From positions 1 through 42,096 of the forward strand of contig JBCCOV010000016.1 in NCBI GenBank assembly GCA_039039985.1: DNA of 42,096 bases. The letters are read 5' to 3'. This DNA comes from JBCBWG01 sp039039985 (lineage in GTDB: Bacteria; Pseudomonadota; Alphaproteobacteria; Rhizobiales; Hyphomicrobiaceae). The notes under the pieces are model-generated. The model searched no databases. It had not been told where the DNA came from and worked only from the letters and a program-made list of their open reading frames with translations. Both the position numbers and the translations under genes were made by a program. Shown here in pieces: positions 23,126 through 31,467 of the stretch (within the stretch, counting starts at the first letter, position 1; each line of letters opens with the position of its first letter).

Positions 23126-24949
23126 ATGGATCTTCGCAACATCGCCATCATCGCGCACGTCGACCATGGAAAAACCACCCTGGTCGACGAGCTGCTCAAA
23201 CAGTCTGGCGCTTTTCGAGACAATCAGCGGGTTGCTGAGCGTGCGATGGACTCCAACGAACTCGAGCGTGAGCGCGGGATCACGATCCTGGCAAAGTGCA
23301 CGTCTCTGGTCTGGAACCACACCCGCATTAACATTGTCGACACACCGGGGCACGCCGACTTCGGCGGCGAGGTGGAACGCATCCTGAACATGGTTGACGG
23401 GGTGATCGTCCTGGTCGACGCGTCAGAAGGCCCGCTGCCGCAAACCAAGTTTGTGCTCTCAAAGGCCCTGAAGTTGGGCATGCGCCCGATCGTCGCGATT
23501 AACAAGATCGACCGACCGGACGAGCGCCATCAGGATGTTCTAAACGAGGTGTTCGACTTAATCGCGAATCTGGACGCGACCGACGAGCAGCTCGACTTTC
23601 CAACACTGTTTGGTTCCGGCCGTGACGGGTGGATGGCGGACGACCCTGCCGGGCCGAAAGACGACCTCAAGCCGCTGTTTGACCTGATCCTTCGGCATGT
23701 CCCGGCCCCGCACGTGGAAGACGGGCCGTTCCGGATGTTGGCGACCACGTTGGAGGCCGACCCGTTCATGGGCCGGATCCTCACCGGCCGAATCTCATCT
23801 GGTTCGGTCAAGGCGGGCCAGACGATCAAGTGCATTCGCCACAGCGGTGAAATCATCGAAACCACACGGGTGACCAAGGTCCTGGCGTTCCGCGGCCTGG
23901 AGCGACAGCCGATTGACGTCGGCGAAGCCGGCGACATTGTTGCCATTGCCGGCGTCACCGATACGACCGTCGCCGATACGCTGTGCGATCCCACAATAGA
24001 CATTCCGCTGCCGGCGCAGCCGATCGATCCGCCGACGCTGGCCATGCTGTTCCGGATCAACGATGGTCCGTTCGCTGGACGGGAAGGCGACAAGGTGCAG
24101 TCGCGGGTGATTCGTGATCGGTTGCTGAAGGAAGCTGAGCGCAACATCGCGATTCGGGTCTCGGAGACGGATGACAAGGACGCATTTGAAGTTGCCGGCC
24201 GCGGCGAGCTGCAACTCGGCATCCTTATCGAGACCATGCGACGCGAAGGCTTCGAGCTGACGGTTTCACGGCCGCGCGTCGTATTCAAACAAGATCCGGA
24301 AACCGGTCAGCGTCTTGAGCCGATCGAGGAAGTGATTGTCGACGTTGATGAAGAGCACTCCGGCGCCGTCGTCCAAAAGCTGTCCGAACGCCGCGGCGAC
24401 CTTCTGGAAATGCGACCGTCCGGCGGTGGCCGCCAGCGCTGCGTATTCCTTGTCCCGACCCGCGGGCTCATCGGCTATCAGAGCGAGCTTCTGACGGACA
24501 CGCGCGGTACGGCGATCATGAACCGGCTGTTTCACGCCTACGTCGCGTACAAGGGCGAGATTATCGGGCGCCACAACGGCGTCCTGATCGCCAACGGCAT
24601 CGGAGAAGCGACCGCCTATTCGCTGTTCTACCTCCAGGATCGCGGGCCGATCATGATCACACCGCAGACCAAGGTGTACGAGGGTATGATTGTCGGGCAG
24701 CACAATCGCGACAACGACCTCGTTGTGAACGTGATTGAGAACAAGAAGCTGACCAACATCCGAGCCGCCGGCAAAGACGATGCACTGGCATTGATTCCGC
24801 CGATGCGGCTCTCGCTCGAACGGGCGATGTCGTACATCCAGGATGACGAACTGGTCGAAGTCACACCGGAATCGATCCGCCTCCGCAAGCGCTGGCTGGA
24901 CCCCAACGAACGAAAGAAAAAAGAACGTGCCGCTGCCGCGGTGGGGTGA
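23126..24949 (+). CDS. typA: ribosome-associated GTPase TypA/BipA
   Basis: 607 residues, the family length. Translational GTPase related to EF-G that acts in ribosome assembly and stress growth. G motifs: AHVDHGKTTL (P-loop, about 10-19), RGITI switch I, DTPGHADFGGEVER and NKIDRPDER; then domain II, an EF-G-like domain III/V pair with RGELQLGILIETMRREG, and the BipA-specific C-terminal domain. The ATG at 23126 begins MDLRNIAIIAHVDHG, the usual start. No operon partner is obvious: the J-domain gene is divergent and the helicase follows after 126 bases. Confidence 0.97.
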   Translation: MDLRNIAIIAHVDHGKTTLVDELLKQSGAFRDNQRVAERAMDSNELERERGITILAKCTSLVWNHTRINIVDTPGHADFGGEVERILNMVDGVIVLVDASEGPLPQTKFVLSKALKLGMRPIVAINKIDRPDERHQDVLNEVFDLIANLDATDEQLDFPTLFGSGRDGWMADDPAGPKDDLKPLFDLILRHVPAPHVEDGPFRMLATTLEADPFMGRILTGRISSGSVKAGQTIKCIRHSGEIIETTRVTKVLAFRGLERQPIDVGEAGDIVAIAGVTDTTVADTLCDPTIDIPLPAQPIDPPTLAMLFRINDGPFAGREGDKVQSRVIRDRLLKEAERNIAIRVSETDDKDAFEVAGRGELQLGILIETMRREGFELTVSRPRVVFKQDPETGQRLEPIEEVIVDVDEEHSGAVVQKLSERRGDLLEMRPSGGGRQRCVFLVPTRGLIGYQSELLTDTRGTAIMNRLFHAYVAYKGEIIGRHNGVLIANGIGEATAYSLFYLQDRGPIMITPQTKVYEGMIVGQHNRDNDLVVNVIENKKLTNIRAAGKDDALALIPPMRLSLERAMSYIQDDELVEVTPESIRLRKRWLDPNERKKKERAAAAVG

Positions 24950-25075
24950 AGATTGAAATGCTGAACTTAATCCGTCGGGCTTGTGAGTGCCGGGCCTAGC
25001 GCATGTTTCGAATCGCGCGCAGGATGTCGGCTCAAGACTGTTGTCGTCACAAAGCCCACAGGTTCACTTCGGATC

Positions 25076-26389
25076 ATGTCACGCGACCAATCGAACGACA
25101 GCGGTCTCCCAGCACTTGCCAGTACCTCCGAATTCGACGCCGCGCTTGATTTCGTGAGGACGTGCGACGGGCACTTGTTCGTCACTGGCCGCGCCGGGAC
25201 GGGCAAGTCCACATTGCTACGATTGCTCCGTGATGAGCTGTCGGAGGATGCCGTCGTTGTCGCACCAACAGGGCTGGCAGCAATCAATGTCGGCGGCCAG
25301 ACCATTCATTCGTTCTTCGGTCTCCCGCCGCGCCTGATTCAGGTCGGTGACATCAAACGCAGTCGCTATGGTCGCGTCATGCGCAAGCTGAGTACGGTGA
25401 TCATCGATGAGGTCTCGATGGTCCGCTCGGACATGATGTGGGCCATTGACCAGTCACTGCGGATGAATCGGGGCCGGCCGCGTGAGCCGTTTGGCGGTGC
25501 GCGTTTGTTGCTGTTTGGCGACCTTCACCAGCTGCCTCCCGTGATTCGCGATGTGGAAGAGGCAACACACCTCGAAGACACCTACGGCGGGCCATTCTTT
25601 TTCGATATTTCGGCGCTGCAGGAAGGCGTTGGTACGCAGTTGCTGGAACTGTCACATGTGTTCCGCCAAACCGACGAAACGCTTGTGTCGGTTCTTGACC
25701 GCATTCGCGACGGCTCGGCCGACGAAGACGATCTGGAGTTGCTGAACGCCAGGGTCTCACCTATCCGGACATTGTCCGAAGGCCTGTCGTTTGTGATCCT
25801 CACGCCAACCAACGAGGCGGCGAACCGAATCAACCGGGCCTACCTCGACGCGCTTCCCGGCGCGACCTATCGCTTTGAGGCCGGTGTGTCTGGTGAGTTC
25901 AATCCGCGTGCACAACCAACCGAAGCCGAGCTGTTTCTCAAGGAAGGCGCGCGCGTCATCATGTTGCGCAACGACCCCGATCGACGCTGGGTGAATGGGA
26001 CAATCGCAACCGTCTCCGAACTGACCGAAGATCGCATCTGGGTCGACGTGAACGGCGTTCGATCCGAAGTTGAGCCAGTGGCCTGGGAGAACCGGCGCTA
26101 CGCGTTCGAGCAGGAGAGCGGCAAGATCACGGAAAGCGTCGCCGGCACGTTTAAGCAGTTCCCACTGCGCTTGGCGTGGGCGATGACGATTCATAAGAGT
26201 CAGGGCCTGACGCTGGACCAGGTTTATATCGACCTTGGCCGGGGCACCTTCGCGCACGGCCAAGCGTATGTTGCCCTGTCGCGCTGCCGCTCCTTGGACG
26301 GACTTGTTCTCGCGAGGCCTCTACAACCGCGCGATGTGTTATTTGACCCGCGTGCAACAGGTTACCGCAGTGCGTTCACGAAATTGTGA
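25076..26389 (+). CDS. Pif1/RecD2-like SF1B helicase (AAA family ATPase)
   Basis: 437 residues from the ATG at 25076; an upstream GTG at 24983 would add 31 residues without family character. Helicase motifs: I GRAGTGKSTL, Ia VVVAPTGLAAINVGG, II VIIDEVSM, III LLFGDLHQLPPV, a Q/R motif LSHVFRQTD, and the C-terminal AMTIHKSQGLTLDQV and QAYVALSRCRSLDGL. The compact form without extra domains matches bacterial Pif1-like proteins, 5'-3' helicases that handle structured DNA or DNA-RNA hybrids. Function in this organism is not known. It follows typA in the same direction and precedes the phasin operator region. Confidence 0.9.
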   Translation: MSRDQSNDSGLPALASTSEFDAALDFVRTCDGHLFVTGRAGTGKSTLLRLLRDELSEDAVVVAPTGLAAINVGGQTIHSFFGLPPRLIQVGDIKRSRYGRVMRKLSTVIIDEVSMVRSDMMWAIDQSLRMNRGRPREPFGGARLLLFGDLHQLPPVIRDVEEATHLEDTYGGPFFFDISALQEGVGTQLLELSHVFRQTDETLVSVLDRIRDGSADEDDLELLNARVSPIRTLSEGLSFVILTPTNEAANRINRAYLDALPGATYRFEAGVSGEFNPRAQPTEAELFLKEGARVIMLRNDPDRRWVNGTIATVSELTEDRIWVDVNGVRSEVEPVAWENRRYAFEQESGKITESVAGTFKQFPLRLAWAMTIHKSQGLTLDQVYIDLGRGTFAHGQAYVALSRCRSLDGLVLARPLQPRDVLFDPRATGYRSAFTKL

Positions 26390-26405
26390 TCAAACAACAA
26401 CTCCA

Positions 26406-26574
26406 TTGTGCAGTGCGGCAAGTCATTGAAATAAAAAACATAAATGGATAATTCGCCGAATAATTTCGCAGTTGCACACTTCGGATCTGCCAAAATTTGC
26501 GGCAGTTGTTGCGCTGCACAACGAGATGAGCTAGATACGTGCTGCACAGCGACATTGTGATTTTGCAGCGCACA
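26406..26574 (+). promoter_or_regulatory. phasin promoter region with repeated TGC-rich operators (PhaR-like)
   Basis: Several TGC-rich imperfect palindromes lie before the phasin gene: TTGTGCAGTGCGGCAA (26406-26421), CTGCC-N9-GGCAG (26487-26505), TTGTTGCGCTGCACAA (26506-26521), GCTGCACAGC (26541-26550) and TTGCAGCGCACA (26563-26574). In Rhodobacter and Paracoccus the PHA-sensing repressor PhaR binds TGC-rich (CTGC/GCAG) sites before phasin genes. The match to that class is good; binding is inferred. phaR itself is not in the window. Confidence 0.6.
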
Positions 26575-26644
26575 CTTCAGCCGCTGGACCCGCAGATCGT
26601 TCGCAGACAATTCGAAGCGTCACTGACTGAGAAGGTATTGAGCC

Positions 26645-27106
26645 ATGAACAACATGAACGAGCAGTTCGCCCGCCAAGCCCAAGAGATGTTCAACATGGG
26701 CAAGAACGTCCAAATCCCTGAGAACATGCAACAGCTCGCCGAAGACAGCGTTCAGAAGACCCGCGAGAGCTACCAGCGCTTCAATGACGCCGCAAAGGAC
26801 AGCGTCAAGGTCTTCGAGGAAATGATGCTGGCCAGCCACGCCGGTGTTAAGGCCATCAGCGAGAAGATGATTCACAACTCCTCAGTCAACACGGAAGCTG
26901 CTTTTGACGCTGCGACGGCGATCGCGCGTGCGAAGTCAGTTCCTGAGGCGGCGCGCCTGCAGGCTGATTTCATGCAGCAGCAGGCCGCGGTTGCCAGCGC
27001 ACAAGCGAAAGAGCTGTTCGAGCTGTCTGCGAAAGTGACGCAGCAGACTTTTGAGTCGATCAACCAGGCGACAACGAAGTCATTCGAGCAGTTCAAGAAG
27101 TCGTAA
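26645..27106 (+). CDS. phasin family protein (PHA granule surface)
   Basis: 153 residues, almost entirely helical, with no Cys or Trp. Phasins coat polyhydroxyalkanoate granules and control their size. The MNNMNEQFARQAQEMFNMGK start, the QKTRESYQRFNDAAKDSVKVFEEM central helix and the QQQAAVASAQAKELFELS segment match the phasin_2-type family. The gene has a long leader of TGC-rich operators and its own intrinsic terminator at 27152, so it is monocistronic. Highly regular heptad-like spacing suggests oligomeric coiled coil. Family call firm; direct evidence of PHA synthesis genes is not in this window. Confidence 0.93.
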   Translation: MNNMNEQFARQAQEMFNMGKNVQIPENMQQLAEDSVQKTRESYQRFNDAAKDSVKVFEEMMLASHAGVKAISEKMIHNSSVNTEAAFDAATAIARAKSVPEAARLQADFMQQQAAVASAQAKELFELSAKVTQQTFESINQATTKSFEQFKKS

Positions 27107-27151
27107 GTGACGGATAGCGGCACACCCGCCGTGTCGGACAGCAATCAGATC

Positions 27152-27182
27152 GGCGTCGCACATCGCGTGCGGCGCCGTTTTT
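27152..27182 (+). terminator. intrinsic terminator of the phasin gene
   Basis: GGCGTCGCAC (27152-27161) pairs with GTGCGGCGCC (27167-27176), ten pairs with one U-G, five-base loop, followed by GTTTTTG. It lies about 45 bases after the phasin stop. Three imperfect copies of a roughly 18-base GGGCGNC...TTTGTG unit follow (27171-27224). Confidence 0.88.
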
Positions 27183-27363
27183 GTGCCAGGGCGTCTTTGT
27201 GCCGGAGGGCGCCTTTGTGTGAGGCCGTCTCTCGGTCAGTGCATGCTTCCGGCATCATAAGACGACATCACCAACGTTACGGCGCGGTTGGCGACGATTA
27301 AGCAGTTTGGACTTGGGGCGGAAAGGCTCTAGCCGAGATGCAGACGTTGGCTATAGTGATCTC

Positions 27364-27873
27364 ATGCTCTGGTCCCGCACAGATGTCCGAGTTCGCCGCG
27401 CACGTATGATGGATGCGCAAAGCCTGTCCGATGTCCACGGACGGTCGTGGTTGAGCGCCTACAGGGGTATCATTCCCCACGCGCAACTTAAGTCGCTGAT
27501 TGATCGCCGCACGGCCGCCTGGTGGCGCGGCGCGATACGGTCGCGCGACACGGTGATGGTTCTTGAAGTGGCCGGGGAAGTTGTTGGGTACGCAACCTGT
27601 GGGCCGTCGCGGACCAATCGCCGGTTCGAGGGTGAAATCTACGAACTGTACGTCGATCCCAACTATCAAGGGCTCGGGTTTGGTGAATATCTGTTCGAGG
27701 GATGCCGTGCCGTTCTAGATGAACGATGCCATCGCGGTCTGATTGTCTGGGTTCTGTCGGACAACCATCCGGCGCGCAGGTTTTACGAGGCGCGCGGCGG
27801 CCGTGCGATCGCGGAAATGGATGAGCGGCTCGGTACGGTTTCGTTGAGCAAGCGCGCCTATACGTGGGACTAG
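27364..27873 (+). CDS. GNAT family N-acetyltransferase
   Basis: 169 residues from the ATG at 27364; a TTG at 27307 opens a longer frame that lacks family character. The GNAT fold for acetyl-CoA is clear: VRVRRARMMDAQSLSDVH start, EIYELYVDPNYQGLGFGEYL (motif A, the Q/R-x-x-G-x-G/A acetyl-CoA loop as QGLGFG), VWVLSDNHPARRFYEARGG and the C-terminal strand. The LYVDP and NHPARRFYE segments resemble the RimI-like branch, but the acceptor is unknown. No partner gene lies close. Stop TAG is followed by a short GTCTTCA...TGAA stretch that resembles the one after secB. Confidence 0.88.
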   Translation: MLWSRTDVRVRRARMMDAQSLSDVHGRSWLSAYRGIIPHAQLKSLIDRRTAAWWRGAIRSRDTVMVLEVAGEVVGYATCGPSRTNRRFEGEIYELYVDPNYQGLGFGEYLFEGCRAVLDERCHRGLIVWVLSDNHPARRFYEARGGRAIAEMDERLGTVSLSKRAYTWD

Positions 27874-28089
27874 GGTCTTCAAACTGAATTCCTGAAGCAT
27901 CCCACGCGCCAACCGGAGGTGGACTGGCTCTCGATTTTTGCCGGTCGCGCGCGATAAACGCTTGCCAATCGCAACGAGACACGATCTTAGGCAGGTCAAC
28001 AATGCCCGCTTGGTGATCCGGGCTGCCGGACGTCCGTTAGCGACTCCGAGCATCTGCTTATACATCTACGCGCCACGGAGGGCTGCCGC

Positions 28090-28623
28090 ATGCGCCTCGA
28101 CGCAATTGCCATTGGTGATAATCCGCCCGACGACATCAATGTCGTTGTCGAGGTTCCCGTCGGGGGTGAGCCGATCAAGTATGAACTCGACAAAGCATCA
28201 GGCACCTTGTTCGTGGACCGGTTCCTCTACACTCCGATGCGTTATCCCGGGAACTACGGGTTTGTTCCACATACGCTCGCGGCCGACGACGATCCGATCG
28301 ACGTTCTGGTTTGCAACACGCGGGCGATCGCTCCCGGTGCCGTCATCAACTGTCGTCCTGTCGGCGTCCTGATGATGGAGGATGATGGCGGTGGTGACGA
28401 AAAGCTGATCGCAGTGCCCAGCACAAGACTGACCAAGCGCTATGATTCGGTCTCAACCTACAGCGATCTGCCGCAGATTACGCTCGACCAGATCCGGCAC
28501 TTTTTTGAACACTACAAGGACCTTGAGCCCGGAAAGTGGGTGAAAATCGAAGGATTTCAGGGCGCAGATCACGCCAAGCGCCTGATTTCAGAGTCAATCG
28601 ATCGCGCTCAAAGCCAAGGTTGA
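28090..28623 (+). CDS. ppa: inorganic pyrophosphatase (family I)
   Basis: 177 residues, the usual length. Hydrolyses diphosphate to two phosphates and pulls biosynthetic reactions forward; soluble hexamer. The metal-binding signature DDDPIDVLV (66-74) holds the catalytic aspartates, preceded by YPGNYGFVPHTLA and followed by KLIAVPS. The EIPVGGE-like VVEVPVGGEPIKYEL start is typical. ATG at 28090 follows GGAGGG at good distance. dapB begins 61 bases after the stop in the same direction. Confidence 0.97.
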   Translation: MRLDAIAIGDNPPDDINVVVEVPVGGEPIKYELDKASGTLFVDRFLYTPMRYPGNYGFVPHTLAADDDPIDVLVCNTRAIAPGAVINCRPVGVLMMEDDGGGDEKLIAVPSTRLTKRYDSVSTYSDLPQITLDQIRHFFEHYKDLEPGKWVKIEGFQGADHAKRLISESIDRAQSQG

Positions 28624-28684
28624 CCCGCGTCACCATCATCAGCACGCTGCCACGGGCGGCAGACGTGACATCGGGACAGACGAC

Positions 28685-29488
28685 ATGAAAGTCGGGATCA
28701 TCGGGGCTGGTGGCCGTATGGGTCGTGCATTGACTCTTGCAGTGCTTGACCATCCGCAAACTGAGATATCTGGGGGGATCGAGCCGACGGGGTCTCCCTT
28801 TATCGGGCAGGACATTGGCCCCCTGGCCGGCGCTCATCCAACAAACGTGCTTGTTTCGACGGATGTTGAACGGCTGATCACCGACAGCGACGCTATCGCG
28901 GATTTCACCCGGCCCGAGGTCAGTGTCGACGTGGCACGTTTGGTTGCAGTTGCCGGAAAGATCCATGTTCTGGGAACCACGGGGTTCTCGCAGGACGACG
29001 ATTTGGCGATCGCAGATGCCGCAGAGTCGGGGGCAGTCATCGTCAAGGCCGGGAACATGAGCTTGGGCGTCAACTTGCTCGTCGCCCTGACAAAGCGTGT
29101 TGCGGCTGCGCTGGATGAGGACTTCGACATTGAGATTGTCGAAATGCACCATCGCCATAAGGTTGACGCGCCTTCCGGAACAGCTCTGATGCTGGGCGAC
29201 GCCGCCGCGGCTGGCAGAGCCGTCAATTTGCAAGACACCGCTGTGCGCGTGCGCGACGGCCATACCGGTGAACGGCGCCGGGGCGACATCGGGTTTGCAA
29301 CATTGCGCGGGGGATCGGTTGTCGGCGAACACTCCGTTATCTTTGCCGGCGCAGGCGAACGGGTTGAACTCACACACGTCGCAACCGATCGGGCACTGTT
29401 TGCCAACGGTGCGTTGAAAGCCGCACTGTGGGCTCAGGGCAAACCGCCGGGCCTTTACTCCATGATGGACGTCTTGGGGCTTGACTGA
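28685..29488 (+). CDS. dapB: 4-hydroxy-tetrahydrodipicolinate reductase
   Basis: 267 residues. NAD(P)H-dependent step of lysine and meso-diaminopimelate synthesis. Rossmann motif IGAGGRMGRAL (about 5-15), the acidic NAD-preferring segment GGIEPTGSPFIGQDIG, STDVER, then KAGNMSLGVNLL and the catalytic signature EMHHRHKVDAPSGTALMLG with the HH pair and Lys. The C-terminal FANGALKAALWAQGKPPGLYSM ends the family normally. ATG at 28685. A perfect 10-bp inverted repeat lies in the gap to the convergent DsrE-like gene. Confidence 0.97.
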   Translation: MKVGIIGAGGRMGRALTLAVLDHPQTEISGGIEPTGSPFIGQDIGPLAGAHPTNVLVSTDVERLITDSDAIADFTRPEVSVDVARLVAVAGKIHVLGTTGFSQDDDLAIADAAESGAVIVKAGNMSLGVNLLVALTKRVAAALDEDFDIEIVEMHHRHKVDAPSGTALMLGDAAAAGRAVNLQDTAVRVRDGHTGERRRGDIGFATLRGGSVVGEHSVIFAGAGERVELTHVATDRALFANGALKAALWAQGKPPGLYSMMDVLGLD

Positions 29489-29517
29489 GCTGCGGCACGA
29501 CCGAGTGCAGCGCCGCC

Positions 29518-29553
29518 GTCCGCTGCCGCGCGCTTTCGAAACTGGCAGCGGAC
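29518..29553. terminator. perfect 10-bp inverted repeat between convergent dapB and DsrE-like gene
   Basis: GTCCGCTGCC (29518-29527) and GGCAGCGGAC (29544-29553) form a stem with a 16-base loop. No T-tract follows on either strand, so termination strength is uncertain; its place between convergent genes suggests a bidirectional terminator or a transcript-end protector. Confidence 0.5.
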
Positions 29554-29576
29554 TTGAGCGTCAGGACTTTGGGACT

Positions 29577-30044
29577 TTAGGGCTTTATGTAGGTGTAACC
29601 CTGCATTTGTAGGCGAGACAACTCAGCAACGCCCGACGGGACGATATCGTCCTCGAAGACCTCAAAGAGATCGTCTTCATAGCTGATCTTCCGGCCATTC
29701 AGGGTGTTGTTGCAGACATGGAAACTGACGTTCTGCGTCTTAAGGCTGGTCACGGCGGATTGAAGTTTGACGTCATCGACCGCGGTTTTCAGCAACAAGA
29801 CGCCGTTGCCGTGCAAGACCACTTTGACTTCCAGGTTATCCGCACCAACGGCGTTGATGTGGTTTTGAATGTTTCGCATGGCGCCGCGGTAACGCTTGGC
29901 GCCATCCCCGCCGTCGTAGTTGATGTGGTAGACGACCTTTTGCTTGCCGTAGCGGCCTTCGGCTTGAGCGCCACCCGCCATCGCTGCAACAGCGAAGAGC
30001 GCAGCCATAGTCAACGTCCAGATCTTGAGCATTTCCATCTCCAT
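29577..30044 (-). CDS. secreted DsrE/DsrF-like protein
   Basis: 155 residues from the ATG at 30044, which follows AGAGGAAAG at good spacing; in-frame ATG at 30038 and 30032 are possible. A signal peptide covers about 1-29 (TLTMAALFAVAAMAGGAQA before EGRYG). The mature part resembles the DsrE fold: KVVYHINYDGGDGAKRYRGAMRNIQNHINAVG, VKVVLHGNGVLLL, and FHVCNNTLNGRKISYEDDLFE, with a single conserved Cys. Periplasmic proteins of this type occur beside sulfur or redox genes, but none are here. It is divergent from leuB by 267 bases. Fold call moderate, function unknown. Confidence 0.8.
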   Translation of the reverse strand: MEMEMLKIWTLTMAALFAVAAMAGGAQAEGRYGKQKVVYHINYDGGDGAKRYRGAMRNIQNHINAVGADNLEVKVVLHGNGVLLLKTAVDDVKLQSAVTSLKTQNVSFHVCNNTLNGRKISYEDDLFEVFEDDIVPSGVAELSRLQMQGYTYIKP

Positions 30045-30311
30045 ACGTGAGCTTTCCTCTGGAGAAAGCATGTTGGTCGCGCGACGCGACGCAGAACCGC
30101 TAGACTATCAAATGGGTTTCGGCCTTCGGAGGCTTGTCTGCGCAAATCTCACGCAGCGCCCGAAAATCGGTTCTAATTATTCGCCGACCAGAGTACGGAA
30201 TGCTCCATCAATGCAGTAGCGGTCGCGCCCGATGCACGGAACCCGCACTTGCGCGCACGCGCCGCCCGCGATAGCTCTGCCGGCGAAACAAACGCCCTGA
30301 GGATCGACACC

Positions 30312-31430
30312 ATGACGACTTTTCTACTGCTTATGCTTCCCGGCGACGGCATCGGGGTGGAGGCGATGGCGGAAGTCGATCGGGTCCTCGCGTTCTTCAA
30401 CCAAAAGTCAAACGCGGCGACATTCGAGTCCGAGACGGAGCTGGTCGGCGGTTGCGCGATCGACGCGCACGGCGTTCCAATCACTGATGAGGCGATGGCA
30501 AAGGCGCATGCCGCTGATGCCGTCATGCTGGGTGCCGTTGGTGGCCCGAAGTGGAATGATGTTCCGTTCGATGTCCGTCCCGAAGCCGGGCTGCTGCGGC
30601 TGCGCAAGGAGCTGGATCTGTTTGCCAACCTGCGGCCGGCCATTTGCTATCCCGCTCTGGCCGAAGCCTCGTCGCTGCGCCGCGAGATTGTTGAAGGTCT
30701 CGACATTCTTATTCTCCGCGAACTCACTGGTGGCACCTATTTTGGTGAGCCGAAGGAGCTGGTTACGCTGGAAAACGGAGAAAAACGCGCCGTCGATACA
30801 ACGCTTTATACCACCAGCGAAATCGAACGCATTGTCAAAGTCGGGTGTAATCTCGCGCGCAAGCGGCGGAAACTGTTGCACTCGGCTGAGAAGCGCAATG
30901 TTATGAAGACCGGCGTGCTATGGCATGAAGTTGCCACGGCGGTTCACGCATCGTACGCCCCGGATATCGAGCTGCAGCATATCCTGGCGGACAACTGTGC
31001 GATGCAGCTGGTGCGCAACCCGAAGCAGTTTGACGTCATCGTTTGCGACAACCTGTTCGGCGATATGCTGTCGGACGCGGCAGCCATGCTGACGGGCTCG
31101 CTCGGGATGTTGCCATCGGCTGCGCTTGGTGCGCCCGATCCGTCGACGGGGCGACCAAACGCCATGTACGAGCCGGTTCATGGCAGCGCGCCCGACATTG
31201 CGGGTCAAAACAAGGCCAATCCGATTGCAACGATTGCGTCATTTGGGATGGCCCTGCGGTATTCGTTCGACATGGACAAGGAAGCGGACCTTCTGGACGC
31301 GTCGATTGCGAATGTGCTCGGCCAGGGATTCCGGACCGGCGACATCATGCAACCCAACATGCGCGAAGTCTCGACCAGTGACATGGGCAAGGCGATTGTG
31401 GACGAACTCACGCGTCTTGCCGGAGCATGA
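30312..31430 (+). CDS. leuB: 3-isopropylmalate dehydrogenase
   Basis: 372 residues. NAD-dependent oxidative decarboxylation of 3-isopropylmalate in leucine synthesis. Conserved segments: LMLPGDGIGVEAM, AVMLGAVGGPKWN, RLRKELDLFANLRPAICYP, LRELTGGTYFGEPKE, the Tyr-bearing DTTLYTTSEIERI, QHILADNCAMQLVRNPKQFD, and VCDNLFGDMLSDAAAMLTGS with the metal-binding aspartates. The NAD-binding GSAPDIAGQNKANP is intact. ATG at 30312; the extra 21 residues of the longer frame are not part of the family. The stop lies 37 bases from that of the convergent PilJ-type gene. Confidence 0.97.
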   Translation: MTTFLLLMLPGDGIGVEAMAEVDRVLAFFNQKSNAATFESETELVGGCAIDAHGVPITDEAMAKAHAADAVMLGAVGGPKWNDVPFDVRPEAGLLRLRKELDLFANLRPAICYPALAEASSLRREIVEGLDILILRELTGGTYFGEPKELVTLENGEKRAVDTTLYTTSEIERIVKVGCNLARKRRKLLHSAEKRNVMKTGVLWHEVATAVHASYAPDIELQHILADNCAMQLVRNPKQFDVIVCDNLFGDMLSDAAAMLTGSLGMLPSAALGAPDPSTGRPNAMYEPVHGSAPDIAGQNKANPIATIASFGMALRYSFDMDKEADLLDASIANVLGQGFRTGDIMQPNMREVSTSDMGKAIVDELTRLAGA

Positions 31431-31467
31431 CGTCATCAGCGCCGTGCTACGCGCCATCAACTCAGCG

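Noticed and set aside
24983..25075. 31-residue extension of the Pif1-like helicase from a GTG
   Set aside because: The extra residues look non-coding and the ATG at 25076 gives a natural helicase N-terminus.
27171..27224. Tandem GGGCGNC...TTTGTG units as a CRISPR-like or regulatory repeat
   Set aside because: Three short imperfect copies without spacers; the first overlaps the phasin terminator, so it is more likely slippage or duplication of terminator sequence.
27874..28089. tRNA or small gene between GNAT and ppa
   Set aside because: No cloverleaf-like arrangement or credible short frame with a ribosome-binding site was found; only the ppa ribosome-binding site is supported.
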